Below are positions 61,531-64,000 of a stretch of 64,000 bases of DNA, in pieces. A program made the translations under genes and the position numbers. Within the stretch, counting starts at the first letter, position 1. The number at the start of each line of letters is the position of its first letter. This stretch comes from Microbacterium luteum. GTDB taxonomy: Bacteria > Actinomycetota > Actinomycetes > Actinomycetales > Microbacteriaceae. The notes under the pieces are model-generated. The model was not told the origin of the DNA, ran no database searches, and saw only the letters and a list, made by a program, of their open reading frames with translations. The stretch covers positions 1,612,001-1,676,000 of the forward strand of contig NZ_CP063814.1 of NCBI RefSeq assembly GCF_015277875.1. Direction: 5' to 3'.

Positions 61531-63863
61531 TGGGCAGAGCGTGGACGCTCGCCCCGGCGGCGGCGCTCACCTGGGTGGTCGCGGGCCTCGCGACGGTCCA
61601 CCCGGCGGTGGCTCCCGCGCTCGCGGCCGGCAGCGCGACGGTCATGGCGGGCGCGATCGTCATGACATGGCGTTCGCGGCGTGCGGTGCGGCTTCGCAGG
61701 GCCGGCGTGCTGATCGGCCTCGTCGCGCTCAGCACGGGCGTCGCCGCGGCGAACGTGTGGTCGGCCACCGGGCCCCGGGAGCACGTCATCGATCTGGCCG
61801 AGCGTGAGGGACCGCTGGTGTCGATGACCGCGACCGTGACCGGCAAGATCGAACCGTGGGGATCGGAGCACCTCGCCTTCGATGCCGTGGCGAGTGCCGT
61901 CGGTGACGGGGAAGGGGCGCACGCGGTCGCCGCGGTCATCCAGATCGTGGTCGCTCCCGACGACATCGAGAACGTCTCCGCTCTGGATGCCGGCGCGGTC
62001 GTCGAAGCACGGGGTTCCTTCCGGGTGTCCGAGGCCGGTGAGCGTGCCGTCGCACAGGTCCACGCCACGGTGGTCGAGCTGCTGCGACCTGCCGGCGGAG
62101 TCCTCCGGATCTCGAGCGATCTGCGGCGTGGGCTGCTCGCAGCGGTCGATGGATTGCCGAGCGACGGAGCGTCGCTCGTGCCCGGACTGGCCGTGGGCGA
62201 CACCCTGCTGGTGTCGGAGCAGATGGATGCGGCGATGAAGGAGTCTTCCTTGTCGCACCTCACCGCGGTGTCGGGTTCCAACTGCGCTCTCGTCGTCGGT
62301 CTCGCCTTCGCGGCCGCCGCGGCGTCGGGCCTCGGACGGACCTGGCGCATCGTGGTCGCCATGCTCGCGCTCGGGGGATTCGTCGTGTTGGTCACGCCCG
62401 AGCCGAGCGTGGTCCGTGCCGCGGGCATGGCTGCTGTCGCAATGCTCGCCCTCCTGCTCGGACGGACGTCGCAGGGCGTAGCCGTGCTGTCGGCGGCGCT
62501 GGCCGTCGCCCTGGCCGCGGACCCGTGGCTGTCCGGATCGCTGGGGTTCGGTCTGTCGGCGGCGGCCACCGGGTCGCTGCTGCTGTTCGCCAGACCGCTC
62601 GCGCACGGTCTGGCGCGCCTCATGCCGCAGAGCCTCGCGCTCGTGCTGGCCGTGCCGCTGGCCGCTCAGCTCGCGTGCGGTCCGCTGCTCATCCTCATCA
62701 CCCCCACCGTTGCGCTCTACGGGGTCGCGGCCAACGTGCTCGCGGCGCCCGCGGCACCCGTGGTGACCGTTGTCGGCCTGGCGGCGTGTCTGGTCGCGCC
62801 GATCCTGCCCGTCGTCGCCTCGGGCCTTGCCGCGCTGGCCTGGGTGCCCGCGACCTGGATCGCCGCGACCGCCTCGACGGTGAGTGCGCTGCCGGGAGAC
62901 CAGCTCCCGTGGATCGGGGGGCTCGGCGGCGCGCTCCTCCTCACCGCGGTATCGGCCGCGATCGGGCTCGCCGTCGCCCTGCCTGCCGGGGGCACCGCCC
63001 GGCGTCGCCTTCACGGGATCGCGCGAGGGGCGGTCGCGGTGCTCGCCGGAGTCGCGGGCGGAACCGCGGCGCTCGCGGGAGTTCTCGGGCCCGCCACCCT
63101 CCCCGCGTCGTGGCAGATGCTGGCATGCGACGTCGGACAGGGCGATGCCGTCCTCGTGCGTGCGGACGACCGTGTCGCGCTGATCGACACCGGCCCTGAT
63201 CCGGAGGCGCTGCGGACCTGTCTGGACCGCGTCGGAGTCGATCGTCTCGACCTGGTCGTGCTGAGCCATTTCGACCATGACCACGTCGGCGCAGCCGCCG
63301 TCGTGGCCGAGCGCACCGGTGTGATGATCCACGGCCCGGTCGACGGACCGGACGACACGGCGATCGTCACCTCGTTCCGCGACGGCGGTGCCCGTGTCCT
63401 CGAGGTCGCCGCAGACGATGCCGGCACGCTCGGAAGCGCGCGCTGGCGGGTGCTCTGGCCGCGGGAGGACGCCGGGGTCGCCCCCGGCAATGATGCGAGC
63501 GTCGTGGTCGCGTTCACGGGCGGCGGGTTGCCGTCCATCCTGCTCCTCGGCGACCTTTCGGAGGAGCCGCAGCGACAGCTTCTGCCCGGGGTGGATTCCC
63601 CGTTCGAGGTCGTCAAAGTCGCCCATCACGGCAGTGCCGATCAGAGCGCCGCGCTCTACGAGGCCGTCTCGGCACGACTGGGCGTGGTGACGGTGGGCGA
63701 GAACGACTACGGTCACCCGCGAGCGGAGGCGCTGGCGCTCGTCGTGTCCAACGGCGGCGTCGTCGCACGCACCGACACCGACGGGATCGTGGCGATATGG
63801 CGCGAGGCCGGCGTGCTCCGGGTGTGGCGCGACCACGCGGGCGCCGTCGGTGCCGGCGGCTAG
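61530..63863 (+). CDS. comEC: ComEC/Rec2-type DNA-uptake channel with metallo-beta-lactamase domain
   Basis: A 777-aa membrane protein. N-terminal helices and an OB-like region precede the competence domain (SHLTAVSGSNCALVVGLAFA), followed by several more helices. The C-terminal metallo-beta-lactamase-like nuclease domain has SHFDHDHVGAAAVV and VAHHGSADQS. In competent bacteria it passes one DNA strand into the cytoplasm. I chose ATG 61530 (TGATG overlap) over the GTG one codon earlier. Confidence 0.94.
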   Translation: MGRAWTLAPAAALTWVVAGLATVHPAVAPALAAGSATVMAGAIVMTWRSRRAVRLRRAGVLIGLVALSTGVAAANVWSATGPREHVIDLAEREGPLVSMTATVTGKIEPWGSEHLAFDAVASAVGDGEGAHAVAAVIQIVVAPDDIENVSALDAGAVVEARGSFRVSEAGERAVAQVHATVVELLRPAGGVLRISSDLRRGLLAAVDGLPSDGASLVPGLAVGDTLLVSEQMDAAMKESSLSHLTAVSGSNCALVVGLAFAAAAASGLGRTWRIVVAMLALGGFVVLVTPEPSVVRAAGMAAVAMLALLLGRTSQGVAVLSAALAVALAADPWLSGSLGFGLSAAATGSLLLFARPLAHGLARLMPQSLALVLAVPLAAQLACGPLLILITPTVALYGVAANVLAAPAAPVVTVVGLAACLVAPILPVVASGLAALAWVPATWIAATASTVSALPGDQLPWIGGLGGALLLTAVSAAIGLAVALPAGGTARRRLHGIARGAVAVLAGVAGGTAALAGVLGPATLPASWQMLACDVGQGDAVLVRADDRVALIDTGPDPEALRTCLDRVGVDRLDLVVLSHFDHDHVGAAAVVAERTGVMIHGPVDGPDDTAIVTSFRDGGARVLEVAADDAGTLGSARWRVLWPREDAGVAPGNDASVVVAFTGGGLPSILLLGDLSEEPQRQLLPGVDSPFEVVKVAHHGSADQSAALYEAVSARLGVVTVGENDYGHPRAEALALVVSNGGVVARTDTDGIVAIWREAGVLRVWRDHAGAVGAGG

Positions 63864-63866
63864 GCT
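63861..63866 (+). promoter_or_regulatory. -10 box TAGGCT of holA (leaderless)
   Basis: TAGGCT overlaps the comEC stop codon and ends 6 nt before the ATG at 63873. Confidence 0.45.
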
Positions 63867-63872
63867 GAGATC

Positions 63873-64000
63873 ATGTCCCCGACTCCACGCCGACGAGGGT
63901 CCGCGGCACCGAAGTCGGCGATTCCGCAGCTGTCATGGCGGGCACCCCAGCCCGCGCCTGTCGTCCTCGTATCCGGCCCGGAGGACGTGTGCGCGGAGCG
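63873..64000 (+). CDS. holA: Start of DNA polymerase III delta subunit gene, cut by the window
   Basis: The first 42 codons are visible: MSPTPRRRGSAAPKSAIPQL then WRAPQPAPVVLVSGPEDVCA. The VVLVSGPE segment is the start of the HolA clamp-loader ATPase-like fold, and comEA-comEC-holA is the usual actinobacterial order. The rest lies outside the window. Confidence 0.75.
   Translation, partial: MSPTPRRRGSAAPKSAIPQLSWRAPQPAPVVLVSGPEDVCAE

Noticed and set aside
61278..63836. An 852-codon minus-strand open frame
   Set aside because: Antisense of comEC with composition typical of GC-rich shadows (Arg/Asp/Gly/His repeats) and no domain.

Overview
This is a GC-rich (roughly 70 %) actinobacterial chromosome segment, most likely from Microbacterium or a close relative in the Microbacteriaceae. 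The evidence is the gene content and order: tig-clpP1-clpP2-clpX, ileS-folC-DUF4233-ndk, rne-rplU-rpmA-obgE-proB-proA-nadD-rsfS and comEA-comEC-holA. A translational ileS T-box, actinobacterial -10 boxes (TAGACT, TAGGCT, TAGCGT) and many starts lying 6-7 nt behind a -10 box (the leaderless signature) point the same way.

Layout. Positions 1-16 kb hold housekeeping and accessory metabolism: a lipoprotein tail, ettA, two thioesterases, an FAD dehydrogenase, globin/mscS, pepN, a coproporphyrin/protoporphyrin ferrochelatase, rpiB, a Nei-type glycosylase, an amidohydrolase preceded by a tiny leaderless ORF, dps and a gamma-class carbonic anhydrase. Positions 16,194-25,072 are an 8.9-kb integrative element bounded by perfect 47-bp direct repeats, the right one lying inside an intact tRNA-Gly(UCC). 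From 25 kb on, the core genome resumes: tRNA-Pro, tig, the Clp protease genes, a frameshifted M3 peptidase, an ArsR-type regulator, valS, an MFS carrier, ileS with its T-box, folC, ndk, VKOR, RNase E/G, ribosomal proteins L21/L27, obgE, proline synthesis, nadD, rsfS, tRNA-Ala, a GH3 enzyme, an SRAP protein, an App1 phosphatase, DedA, leuS, and the start of the comEA-comEC-holA cluster.

The element is the most unusual part. It encodes a tyrosine integrase followed by a possible two-gene toxin-antitoxin (PIN) pair. Divergent from the integrase is a tightly packed nine-gene operon: an HTH/excisionase-like protein, small proteins, a winged-helix replication-type protein, a terminase-small-subunit-like protein, an HNH-like zinc protein and an unknown. 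At the far end is a lone, full-length phage tape-measure protein. I see no large terminase, portal, capsid, protease, other tail gene or lysis gene. This is the layout expected of a phage-inducible satellite (PICI-like), with the unusual addition of a tape-measure gene. A well-preserved prophage remnant is the main alternative.
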